Shown here one piece after another: positions 10,711 through 21,373 of a stretch of 64,000 bases of DNA (the stretch's first letter is position 1; each line of letters begins with the position of its first letter). The translations under genes and the position numbers were made by a program. The notes under the pieces were generated by a model that ran no database searches, was not told the DNA's origin, and saw only the letters and a list, made by a program, of their open reading frames with translations. The stretch lies in assembly GCA_020091685.1 (NCBI GenBank), contig CM034594.1:39781594-39845593 (forward strand). Reading direction: 5' to 3'. The DNA is from Lutjanus erythropterus. Its lineage: Eukaryota; Chordata; Actinopteri; Lutjaniformes; Lutjanidae.

Positions 10711-12728
10711 ATGCCTGACATCCGGCAAATGCGAAGAGGGAGAGGAAGATGAGGAAGTGGACCCCAGAGGCCATGGAAGAGGCGGTCCAGGAGGTGGAAG
10801 CAGGCAGGCTCTCTCTCGGCAGGCAGCTGTGAGGTTTGGGGTCCCAAAATCCGGCCTGAGCGACAGAGTCAGTGGAAGGGTTGCCTCTGGTTGTGCTAAT
10901 GTCCAGAGGCAACTTCTCACCTGAAGATGAGAATTCCCTGGTGGAGTACTGTTTGTACTCCGCCAGTCACGGTTTCCACTGGCGGCCTCAGGTCCTGGCC
11001 CACTCTGGCCATCTACAATCACCGCCACCCGGATGCCCAGAAGACCGTGCTTGGCCAGACGTGGTGGATTAATTTCAGGAACGGCACCGTCACCGTCTCA
11101 CCACACGGACCCCAGACATCATCGACCGTGGGAGGGCATCCTGCGCCAAGAGGGGCCCATCGAGGAGTATTTCAGGCTCCTCACCACCACCCTGGAGGAG
11201 CACGGGTTGAGGAGAAACCCCAGAATATCTACAACTGCGGCGAGACAGGGTTTCAGCTGGACTCGACAAGGAGGCAGGTCATCGTGCCCCAGGGGACCAA
11301 ACACGCCTACAGGCAGGCCCAGGAACCAGGGACCACATCACTGTCCTGGCCTGCCTGAACACGGCTGGGAGGATGTCCCCTTTTATTATCTATAAGGGGG
11401 ATATCCTGGGCCCCTACAACAAGGAGGGTCCCCAACGCCCACTACAGGAAGTCGCCGCAGGGTACATGGACAGTGAGCTGTTTAGGAAGTGGTTTGTCGG
11501 GCACTTCCTAAAATACGCCGTGCAGGAGCGCCCGCTGCTGGTAATGGACGGCCACCAGTCCCACCTGGATCCAGAGCTGGTCTGGGCGCACAGAGGGAGG
11601 GGTCATTCTCCTGTGCCTGCCACCACACCGTCTCACATCCTTCAGCCTCTGGATGTGAGTTTCTTTGACCCTTGAAGGCAGATTTCGCTGGTGTTACAGG
11701 TTCCAAGAAGGAGTTTTCAAGGGTCCTAAGACATTCCTACCAGAGGATGAAGGATAGGAAAGTGGTGGTGGCTGGGTTCAGGAAGTGTGGCCTCTACCCT
11801 CTGGACCCGTCGGCCATTGACTGGTCACGGGTCATGCCGTCCGGGCTGTCATCGAGGAGGCGGAGGATCGGGCTGCAAGGAGGGAGGCCCAAGCTCTGGC
11901 AAGAAGAGACAGGGAGCAGCAGCGGGCCGAAGACACCAGCCCAACAGCCACTTCCTCTACCCTGCCTGGTGGCTCCCGCCCCAGCCGCCGAAGAGGAATG
12001 CCCCTCGGGGCTGCTCCTGCCACCAACTCTGGCCATTCCATCGCCGGTCCCTCAACCCACTCGGCCCCCTCTGGTGTCTCCCACGGTCACCGGCTGCCTG
12101 CCCCCAGCGGCACACCATCCCCAGGGAGCCTGCCTACCCAGCAACATCTTCCCCTATCTCCTGGTCCACAAGAGAATGGTAAAACATCAATAAATATCAA
12201 AATGTAATCAGTGTGATGCTTAGAAACCATTAATATGTACATTGATATTGTCATAATAAAATATGATTGTTCTTTTAGAGCCTTCAACATCGGCAGTGGG
12301 TGGTGGCCTCCGAGGGTCCCAGACTCCTTCCTCTCCCTCCCAATGTAAATATTTTTTTATTACCTGTAAATAAATAACACACCTTTACAACAGCAACATT
12401 GGTGCATAATTTAGACCATTATCTCTACATGCACATATTCTTCATGTTGTGAAAATTTGCACATTCCTGCACAAACTGTGTAGTTCCTTAATTTTAAGAT
12501 ATATTCTTTGTCAAATTTCTTTCTGAACCAATATACTGAAAAATTATAAATTATATTCTGATTCTGAAAACAAGCAACAATTTAACATGCTAGTGACATC
12601 AGCCATCATAATGAGAAATGTCTAATCTTTCTCTCTTATTTTTACAGCTTCAGGCACTGCAGTTTTGCCCAGCTCCTCCTCCCTGCCCCTCCCTGCCCAC
12701 GACATCCGCGAGAGGGACCTGGCTGCAG
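10711..12728 (+). pseudogene. Pogo/Tigger-like DDE transposase, decayed
   Basis: After a splice acceptor at 10709-10710 the gene starts MPDIRQMRRG. A psq-type helix-turn-helix follows (KWTPEAMEEAVQEVEAGRL, RQAAVRFGVPKSGLS). The CENP-B-like and DDE_1 parts come next, in three alternating frames: IYNCGETGFQLDSTRRQVIV, DVPFYYL/MSPFIIYKGD, GYMDSELFRKWFVGHFLKYA, LLVMDGHQSHLDPEL, PSHILQPLDVSFFDP and SKKEFSRVLRHSYQRMKDRK. At least six frame shifts are needed. The first catalytic Asp (family NCDETG) reads Gly, while the second (MDGHQSH) and third (QPLDVS) survive. Further exons are 12279-12344 and 12648 onward, Pro/Ser-rich, and the last of these is split at 12729 by another element. The gene probably resumes at 15626-15809. 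Confidence 0.85.
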
Positions 12729-13610
12729 GGAAGATGGCGGACAAGGGCGCCGCCATATCTCTACTCCATACCGGAAGTCCATACCGGAAGTCGGTCTTCT
12801 TTGTATATCTTGTCGCTTATAAGACGCTCCGTCATCACGGAGCGTCCAGACGGTAGATACGAAGATACGAAAAGATAGAAAGGTAAGCGAAAGAGTGTTA
12901 ATTATCCTCTATCTAAAAAGTATAGCATGTGATCTAAGATACAATTTTATGCTATCTACAAATGTAATGTATGTAATGAGTGACATGAGTTGGGAAGGCT
13001 GTTTCTCCGCTCGGCTCGATGGTCCGGGCTAACGTTAGCTTAGCTAAAGAAAGTGTGCAACATCGCCACCTGCGTTTATTGATAGCAGGACAACGTGTAG
13101 TGAGAACGAGCGCTGAAGGAGAGGACATTATAAGCAAAAAGAAGCACATGTAGTGTTAACCTTATGATCTGTAAAGTTTTCTAGATATCAATGTTGTTTG
13201 ACATCTCCTTTTTCAGATGCACCCCTCTATTCAACCAAAGAATCCAGTCTGGAGCGCACAGTCTTGTCGTCCTCTGAGTTTGTCCTCTCTGTCCCAAATT
13301 CATTACTAAAACTGACAGTGTGATCCAGAGGAACCTTGAAACCCACTCAGCAAATGCAGTGCATTTCCAGGGTATGATGATAAGTATCTGTCTGAGATCA
13401 TATAATTTTTATTTGGTGAATGATAATGTGTTTTTGCATGTATAAGCTTGCCATAATTTAATCAGTGTTATATTGAGTTGCATTGCTTTAAAGTGCAGTT
13501 TAACACACGGTTGTCTTTAGACTCCTTGATGCTAGATTATCTGGATTATAATTTTCATGACATATTTGCCAGATAGGCATGGATCTGATTCTACAAATTG
13601 ACTTGCCCAG

Positions 13611-14225
13611 GCAACCACGGCAGAGACGGCCTCTGATAACGAACGACGACTGTGCATGGCTGATCCAAAGAAGTTCTGTGTTTTCCAGACATCACAAAAC
13701 ACAGGACAGAGGTGGGTTTAAAAGTTAATTTAAGAACTGAACACTTAAAGGCCTATTCACTGTTTTTAAGAAAGTGACTATCTTTTGTATTTGTGAAAAT
13801 GCTTTCACATGCACTGTACAAGGATAACAGTTGGATAGTGTATGTGTTTAATTTCAAACATAAAATGTTAACGTCTTTTATGCGGTTAGACTGTTATACC
13901 CAGATGCTGCGTCTCTGGAATGGGTGCAGTGCCAAATGTGCAAGGTCTGGCTGCACAAAGATTGTGCCGGAAAGTGCCATAAACATCTCAATGATGACTC
14001 ATTCAACTGTGGATGCACAGATATGAATGACAGACCAAGGTACTACTACTTAAATATCTGTATGTAGTGTCACACAAAAATAAAGATGAACACTGACATA
14101 CTAAGCCTGCACTTTTCAAAGAAAGGCTTAATAAACCTTTATTTAAACATATAAACAAAACAGTGCACTCTCTAGAGCACCACAAGGTATGATTGGATCA
14201 TTTAACTGTTTTTCAGAAGCTGATC
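13611..14225 (+). CDS. PHD-type zinc finger gene fragment inside the element
   Basis: Exon 13611-13711 (acceptor CTTGCCCAG, donor GTGGGT) encodes ATTAETASDNERR, then PKKFCVFQTSQNTG. It joins in frame to exon 13890-14039, which encodes LLYPDAASLEWVQCQMCKVW, LHKDCAGKCHKHL and NDDSFNCGC. The pattern C-x2-C, W-x-H-x2-C, then C-x-C is the second half of a PHD/FYVE-like zinc finger. The next exon starts at 14217 and stops after one codon in the continuing frame (AG plus A AGC TGA). PHD fingers read histone tails or act as protein-binding modules in several transposon proteins. Upstream coding exons are missing, so this looks like the C-terminal remnant of a larger transposon protein. An exon-like ATG frame at 13218-13310 is less certain. 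Confidence 0.6.
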
Positions 14226-15244
14226 AAAAACTTGGAAGAAGAAGGCATGACCCGACTGCAGGCAGAAATTATGATGGCCAGTGGGAGCCTGATTTAACTT
14301 TTGTTTTATTGTTCATTGTTTTGTCTTGTTTTTTCATTGTTTCATGTTCTGTTTCATTTGCTCATCTCCATTGTTGTTCGTACTTTTCCCCTGTTTTTGA
14401 TTTTATTTCTTTGTATGTTTGTTTTTCTATTTTGAAAGATTTGGAGATGGAATGCATTAAAACTTTTATCACAAAAAAGAGAAGTCCAAGTCAAGTTCTT
14501 AATGTTGTCAGCATGATAATGTAATGTGTTTAACTGTATTTCAGAAATTAATTATTAATTATTAATAGAATACTGACAATCTGACAATAGGAAAATCTAA
14601 TTATTGCATTCATTTAATAGTTAAACCTGTAAATGAACACCTCTCCAGACCCAGGAACTCCCTGTTCTGTTGCAGTCACACTTGTCTGGGACCACTGTGT
14701 TGCTCATGATGCCCCTCTCTCATCCTGGAAGATCCCTAGTGGGTGAGGAAACGACCAGCAGGATTGAAATCATTTAGCTAAGCTTTTCTCCTATGCTTTT
14801 GAGCAAATAATGTGTGGGGAGTGTGTCCTGTGTTAAATGAAGGAATCTTCTGGTGGGCAGGCTGGGCTATATACAGGAAAGGTAGGGAGAGCATACCAGC
14901 TTCCTGTAAACAAGATCCTGCATAATATCTGAGGAATACAGTCTTTACACTGTATTACCACTAATGATTTACAGTGCTGGCCTCCTTTTTAACACTCAGC
15001 ATAAATAACAATTACATTAACCATGCTAATGTGAAGGTGATTATTGTTCAGTTCTAGTGTGAATGATGTGAGAACAACCCCCCCCCCACACACACACACA
15101 TTGTATTCACGTTGTTCAATAACGTCTTAATATTAATTGTAAATCAATGAAACATTAATATTATCACTTAGTAATTATTTTAGGCTTCTACTTGCTAACA
15201 TCTCAGTTTTACATACTGTATAAAGACTGTAATATTTCCACCTG

Positions 15245-15513
15245 GAGTAGAGCTTTTACGTTGAATTGTTGTGTGAACAATCCCTTGTTTTGTTTTATAT
15301 ACGTTAAATAAAGTGTTTGTTTTTTTTAAAGACCAACTTCCGGTTTGGACTTCCGGTATGGAGTAGAGCTTTTACGTTGAATTGTTGCGTGAACAATCCT
15401 TGTCTCGTTTTATATACGTTAAATAAAGTTTTCTTTTTAAAAAAAGACCAACTTCCGGTTTGGACTTCCGGTATGGAGTAGAGCTATGGCGGCGCCCTTG
15501 TCCGCCATCTTCC
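15245..15513. repeat. Tandem duplication in the right end of the element
   Basis: A unit of about 115 bp (GGAGTAGAGCTTTTACGTTG, then TATATACGTTAAATAAAGT, ending ACTTCCGGTTTGGACTTCCG) occurs twice at 15245-15358 and 15359-15475. The third start (GGAGTAGAGCT) runs into the terminus. Each unit holds a possible polyadenylation signal (AATAAA) and two CCGGAAGT-type sites. The left end has only one such block. Confidence 0.85.
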
Positions 15514-15625
15514 CTGCAGGCGGGTACTCTTGACATCCGCCGGTAGAGTACTTAATGTTTACAGTTGTTGCATGCCAACCCATCATAATCTGGAAATTTT
15601 CTTACATAAATTTTTTTTTGACTAG

Positions 15626-15809
15626 GTCACACCGCTGGAGAGACCGAAGAGGAACAGACAGTTTGGCGGTGTGGCCGGTGCTGGAAACCAGACCCTCCAG
15701 ATACTTCGGAGGGTCTGGTGCTCACTGGTATCACACCACTTGTGACGGCTGGGAGGAGGAGATGGATGAAGATGCTGATTTTTATTGTTTTTGGTGTACA
15801 GAAAATTAA
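15626..15809 (+). pseudogene. Last exon of the pogo-like gene, degenerate PHD finger
   Basis: After an acceptor (TTTGACTAG) one frame reads EEEQTVWRCGRCWKPDPPDT and another continues SGAHWYHTTCDGWEEEMDED, then FYCFWCTEN and TAA. Combined across a frame change, this resembles a PHD finger (C-x2-C, HWYHTTC, C-x2-C). Fish pogo-type transposases are known with such a C-terminal finger. The exon lies just past the insertion at 12729-15513, and a donor (GCGG before GTACTC) next to the insertion scar would connect it to the split exon. It is broken by at least one frame shift. Confidence 0.55.
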
Positions 15810-16310
15810 TTTTATTTCTTTGTTTGTTTGTTTTTTTGTTTTTTATACCAATCAATGCTTTATATCAATCAATTGCTTTTTCTTTAAATAAATTATTACA
15901 TGAATGTTTAAATGATTTCCTCTGATCATTTGTCTTTTGTAAAAATGACCATTTTATGCATTAAGACTTGAGTTTATATATACATATATATGCAGTGTGA
16001 GTAATTGTTATGTATAAATATGTGTATATAATTGTAAATTTAATGCATCAGCAGATATTTTGAGAAGAGAGTTTAACAAAACATCCAGCAGGTGGTGAGA
16101 TGAACTCGAAATGGAAATTAAGCAGCTTTTACTGCATAATTTGGAGTTGCTGAAGCATACCATTTTATTTTGAAGGAAGGAAGTATTGTGCCGGATGTGT
16201 CGACAGTAATGCTCTTAGCTTGGCCCACTCGAGAACAACACTAGATTGCCATAAAAGCATGAATTCCCATTGTTTACAGTAAGAAAACATGGGTTTTGAG
16301 GCTTCAAGAG
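15810..16310. other. AT-rich tail after the pogo-like gene, no gene seen
   Basis: A possible polyadenylation signal (TAAATAAATT) lies near 15885. Simple TA-rich sequence follows. I found no terminal repeat for the pogo-like element. Confidence 0.4.
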
Positions 16311-17858
16311 CTTGCCGAGCAACAGGCACCAGCGCCAGACTGCAGGTGCACTTTGATTGACAGCTCAGTCTGCGATAGTTGAGAGATCGGAGAAGGTAAG
16401 TAATACCTACATTTATACATTTCATTCGATTTAAACAACATGTTTATTATTAATTACGTGCTATATAATCACGGAGAAGTATTGTATGAATATAATAAAA
16501 AAAAAGAGTTGTCTCCTAACCAGCTCAAACTCAATTGCACAAGGTAATAAGACTGTAATAGCTGGTACCGGCAGCAGAACGTTCATCCATTATGAAAAGA
16601 AACCGTTAGCCTGCATTAGCTTCTTAACATTGTCAGTTACCGGATACTTAACATATACAGATTTAGCAGATAGTGAACGTAACTATTTACCAAAGTCTGA
16701 GGTGCCACCCTTACATATGTTGGTTTGGTCACAGCCCCAAAAATATTCAATGTACTGCCTTTGAGGGTTTCAAAAACTAAAAATTATTCTCATGTAAGAA
16801 GCTGAATCAGAGCATATGGAAATGTTTTATTAAAAAGGCTCATGCCGATTTATCAACCATCTGTGAAACATTTAATAGTCAATTAATAATAGATTTATCT
16901 ATTTATAATTACAGCTTTAATGAAAAGTATATTATATCTGTCACCCCTCAGTGATCTTGCCGAGCAACAGGCACCAGCGCCAGACGCTGCAGGTGCACTT
17001 TGATTGACAGCTCAGCCGGTGATAGTTGAGAGATGGAAGAACTTAACTAATACATACATTTATACATTTCACTCGATTTAAACATTTTTATTTTTAATTA
17101 CGTGCTATATAACCACGGAGAAGTATGAATATAATAAAAAATTGAGTCGTCTCGTACGTAGCTGCAAACTCAATTTCACAAGGTAATAGGACTGTACTAG
17201 CCGATTCCGGCAGCAGAACATTATTCATTATGAAAAGAAACCCTTAGCCGACTTTAGCATCTTAACATTAATAGGGTTTCCATCCACCTATTCTTATTCG
17301 AATTTTCAAAAATTGCGAAAATAAACATTAATGGAAATGCTACAAATTCGAAAAAAGGCCGAAAATTCTCAAAAAAGTTACGCTTGGAGGGGATGGATTT
17401 TGTCTGCGTATCGATAAAAGGAAAGTCGACTTTTTGCTATAGAAACAGGTTTTGCGGATAAACGATGACTGGACTGGATACCACGTCACGCGTATACGTT
17501 GTGGTCACAAAAAAGGCGGCGGACGATAAAGTAAGATATGTTTGGGGTGATGAAGAAAATGAAAAATTTCTGGAGTTAATAAAATAAAAGTTAATAAAAG
17601 TAGTTAATAAAGTCGATCAGGAATCTGTCCACTATCAATTGTTGACTATCAGCCGAGTGTGTTGTTTGTTTTGTGGCAGAGAGACGCTCTGTGATGACGT
17701 CATCTCATGGTGCACTCTCCTCTCAATAATCGCAAAATAATAACAAATGGAAATGGGCATAAAGTCGCAAAATTTCGAGACATTTGGATGGAAACCTTAC
17801 TATTGTCAGTTACCGGATACTGAAGATACAGCAGATACTCAATGTAACTATTTATCCA
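16311..17858. repeat. Two direct copies of a ~385-bp repeat
   Basis: Copy A (16311-16693) and copy B (16956-17858, minus a nested insertion at 17270-17801) align closely. Shared blocks are CTTGCCGAGCAACAGGCACC, TGATTGACAGCTCAG, TTAATTACGTGCTATATAA, GGCAGCAGAAC and TGTCAGTTACCGGATACT. No coding content is seen. They could be the two ends or a tandem duplication of an unidentified element. Confidence 0.8.
17270..17801. mobile_element. 532-bp MITE nested in copy B
   Basis: Comparing copy B with copy A shows the exact empty site (AACATTGTCAG). The insert is flanked by ATT on both sides (17267-17269 and 17802-17804). It has about 16-bp inverted ends, AATAGGGTTTCCATCC and its partner AGTAAGGTTTCCATCC, and no coding capacity. 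The three-base duplication suits a Harbinger-type or similar MITE. The family is not certain. Confidence 0.85.
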
Positions 17859-18587
17859 TATCACTAACATGTTATTGGCACATTTTATACAAAAGTGAAA
17901 AAAATTTTATTTTTTTTTTAACGTCAATTACAGAGTAGGTTAGTGCAACGGCCGGTTTATGTGCTCCGCCATCTTGCGGCGCCGGCATTAACATGGTAGC
18001 AGAACGTGGTGGTCACTCTCAAGTGTAATAAATAACATAATAAACTGTGAAGTGACTATAGAAAAATCAGCTCACAGACAATTTTTAACCAGCACTCGCT
18101 TGTAGCTATTTAAATTATGAACGAGTCGCTGCCTGTTAGTTTAATGACAATTACTACATGCCAGGCATGTTGAACAAGTATTAAGTGGCACGTTGAACAA
18201 GTATTAAGTACTGACAAATGGTAACGTTAGCTTAGACGTTGTTGATAACGACAACTAAGGGCTAACACCACTTGACTGCCTTGTGAATCGAATTTAATGT
18301 TTTGGTACCGTACTTACTTACCATATGTCATCTAATTTAACTAATTAGATGACTGATTACTGCATAGCTTCAGTTGCCTACATGCACCAGGCATGCATGC
18401 AGCCGAATCACGTATCATGCTCCTTCGTCTGTGAGCATGGCATGTCCTCATGTCTCCTGTCTGTAGTTCCAACATATCCGTTAGTGCAGTACTTCCTTTG
18501 TTTAAGAGTGACCTACAAACCAAGGTTAAACTGGCGCCTTCTAGTGTACGGAGTGTGCAATACCATGACTTCATAAGGAGTTTATTG
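17859..18587. other. No gene recognised
   Basis: The stretch contains a GC-rich patch with a canonical YY1-like site (CCGCCATCTTG) at about 17966 followed by GCGGCGCCGG. That looks like a small TATA-less promoter or an element end, but no transcribed frame can be supported. Confidence 0.3.
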
Positions 18588-20665
18588 AAGGGGCAGTGTG
18601 TAACATTTACAGGGATCTGTTGGCAGAAATGGAATATTTCATACATAAGTTTGTTTGTTTTTTATAAGTGTGAAATCAACTGAAACTAATAATCTTAATG
18701 TTTGCATTACCTTACAATAAGCCATTTATATTTACATAGGGAGTGTGTCCTCTTCCACAGAGGCCATCATATTTGTTTTCTATGAGATTTTTTTATGAGA
18801 CATCCTGCAACATCACCTCCTGTGAAGGGAAAATGTCGACATGTCTCAACTCCAGCATCATCTACCATTATTTCTTCTTGTGGGACAGGTAAGTCATCAC
18901 AATGAAATAACTCTGCTGTCCTAACATGTTTAATTATCTACAAAATGTTGAATTAATGGCTTTTTCTGTAAGAGTTTATCTTCACTGTTATATTACCATA
19001 TATGTCATGTATAGAATATGCTGTGGTTATTATTATTATTATTATTTTTACCATACTCTGTTATTGTTTGCTTATACATTTTTCATAATGATGTAAGATA
19101 TAGTCATGAAGTAACTAGGTATGTGTGACACACATTTATTTGCCTTTATTGTGGCATATGCACCTGCCTTATAAGGCAAACTCTTACTGAAATATTGTTA
19201 TCATGACAGTGTCTTCAACCGGACTGACACTTAGTGCAGCTGCTGATTTGGAATGATCCGGACAGGAGTTCACCATGCTTCTCCCAACAGGAAAGAGCAG
19301 AGTCAGTGTACTTCTTTGGAGGACCACAGGATGAAAAAGCAGGAGCACGATAATAACCTCCATAACTGTACAGCTTTTAGTGTCTCAACAGCTTCTTCTG
19401 TCTTTAGCCAAGTCAGTTCTGATGAAGAAGTTATTGAAATGTTTGTCTGTTTGTTCACTAAAAGCTGCATGTTATGATTGTACGCCATTGAAAACACAAA
19501 GCAAAGTGTTCTTTTTTACATTCATCTTTTCCTTCCAAAGTGTGATGAACACCTGTCCCCTGTAAGGATAATACACATTAGAGTAACCTGTAGTAGTAAT
19601 GCAAATTTACAGACTGCAAGGAAGTATTGTCATAAGCATTGTATAATTCTAAGCATGTTTATATGTAGATCACTGCAATAAAGAAATCATGTACATCTGT
19701 TTCAATAGTAGCACTAATAGTGAAAGTCTTATAAATAATAGTCTATGGATATCAACATATAAACTACAAATGTCTTGTAATAAATACCTGAAATCAAGCT
19801 GATTCTCAGGCAGGACCATAGAATCATAAACTAATAGCTTTTAGCTGGCAGTTCAAACCAACGTCTCGTCAGCTTCTTCTGTCATTATCAAACTCAACTC
19901 TGATGAAGACAGAATAAGTTGCTGAAATGCTTGTCTGTTTGAACACTAAAAACTGCAAGTTTATGAACATACGCCAGCATTTCTCCTTGTATCATCAATA
20001 CTGAAAGGGATGGCCAAAACTGGTGTGTAAATTGCATTCATATTGATGGTATCATTATGCTCATTATAGGTTTTTTTTTAGAATCATCTTTTGTACAAAA
20101 TTTTAAAATACACCTAACCCCAGTAATGATAATATACATTAGTGAAACCTGAAGTGGTCATGAAAATGTACCAACACTGCAGGTAAGTGCAATACATAAA
20201 GCAGGCATATTGAATTAGCATATTTTATTAAGTATACTTACAATTCAATGTAACATTAAACTATAAAATATAGAACAAATAAAACTGTTGATCCCCTGAT
20301 GATGTATGCACAGATCAGTGACTACTTGTGCTGCTGTATTGTCAATCCAGAGGGCTTGTAAGTATATTCAGATGCTAGGTATGAAAATTGTATATCTGCT
20401 GGGATCAGAGAACAGTTAAAATCACTATCTTACATGAAAGGTATGACCTACAGAGACTAATAATAAACATGCAATTTCTAAAACTATCTATATAAATAAA
20501 CCTCATCATTTTACAGACTAGCGGATGCGAGTCTTAAAGACACCATGTTGTCACGTTTCAGCCACCGTACACTTGTAAAGTGAGGGGCGGAGTGGGACGA
20601 AATTCACTTGGTTGCAATCTGCATTTTGAGTGCTAGATGTCAGTAAAACTTACACACTGCTCCTT
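18588..20665. mobile_element. 2.1-kb non-autonomous inverted-repeat transposon
   Basis: The left end AAGGGGCAGTGTGTAACATT and the right end, read on the other strand, AAGGAGCAGTGTGTAAGTTT are inverted copies. This end sequence is common in fish hAT-like MITEs. The interior carries a degenerate direct duplication (about 19370-19630 and 19842-20190), with shared TCAGCTTCTTCTGTC, TGATGAAGA and CTGTTTG. No transposase frame is present and I see no clear target duplication. Confidence 0.65.
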
Positions 20666-20718
20666 TGACTGGTTCAATTGGACATTTTACTTCATAGACT
20701 ACTTAAGATAAAGATAAA

Positions 20719-20721
20719 TGG

Positions 20722-20768
<47 letters not shown>
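20719..20768. repeat. Poly-A then (TA)n tract
   Basis: About 34 A residues are followed by alternating TA. It lies between the preceding element and the OB-fold exon. Confidence 0.9.
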
Positions 20769-20876
20769 GTGTGTGTTATTGTGTGTTTATTATTTTACTA
20801 AATTAATGTTGCATTGCTTTATAAAACCATTTGTATGTGTTTGTGTGTCTGTCTCTTTCTTTTCTGTTCTTTCAGA

Positions 20877-21329
20877 ATGGCTCACCCAAGCAAGAAGACA
20901 AAGGTGGTGGATGGCAACATTCCCCCCTTAAAGATGAAAGTTGTGGCACTCACAGAAGTAGTGAAAGTGCAACACTGGGACATTTTAGTGGACGGGGTGA
21001 GACCCCACAGTATACATAAAAATGTTGTAGCAGCAGTATGTGACGGTGAAACCTGCTACAAGTTCACATTCTTCAGAGATCTGGCTGACGAGGTGGAGGA
21101 GAGAGACAGTTATATTTTTAAGAACTATCATTTTGGAAAATTTGGCAGTGGGAACTCCATCCTCTGCACAAAAGATACCACAATTTACATGTGTGCACCA
21201 GTGGCAGTGTCTGAGGAGAAGGAGGCCGAGGCCAAAAGCCTCATCAGGCCACCATCCCCAAAAGTGGACGCAAGAACAACTGACAGACCATCTGACCAAC
21301 TGCTCACAGTTCAGGGCTGCATTACAGCT
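20877..21329 (+). CDS. Exon encoding an OB-fold (RPA-like) protein
   Basis: An acceptor (TTCTGTTCTTTCAG) ends one base before the ATG. The frame runs 151 codons to a good donor (GCT followed by GTAAGT). The peptide starts MAHPSKKTKVVDGNIPPLKM and includes VQHWDILVDGVRPHSI, ETCYKFTFFRDLADEVEERD, SYIFKNYHFGKFG and SLIRPPSPK. The mix of short beta strands with a W-D and a K-F-T-F-F motif resembles replication-protein-A-type OB folds, which bind single-stranded DNA. Similar multi-copy fish proteins are probably transposon-borne. This is from memory of the pattern, not a search. The next exon would begin a second fold (LLTVQGCITAV) but a hAT element follows 45 bp downstream, so the gene may be cut. 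Confidence 0.5.
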
Positions 21330-21373
21330 GTAAGTTTCTGGAGACTTACATAGTACCACACTCAAATTATCAG

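Larger units (their letters stand above)
12729..15513 (+). mobile_element. 2.8-kb inverted-repeat element inserted in the pogo-like gene
   Basis: The left end (GGAAGATGGCGGACAAGGGC and on to ACCGGAAGTCC) is repeated in inverted form at the right end (15440-15513), over about 75 bp. CTGCAG flanks both sides (12723-12728 and 15514-15519), consistent with a 6-bp target duplication, although the sequence there is palindromic so the length is uncertain. Inside are a 5' non-coding exon with a donor near 12891, PHD-finger exons (13611-14039), and a 3' part with a polyadenylation signal. No transposase is visible, so this is a non-autonomous copy. I cannot assign the superfamily. Confidence 0.75.

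Noticed and set aside
10234-11028. A 264-codon minus-strand frame
   Set aside because: It is the antisense of GA/GT microsatellites and of the decayed pogo-like gene. Its Ser/Leu and His/Thr runs come from the repeats.
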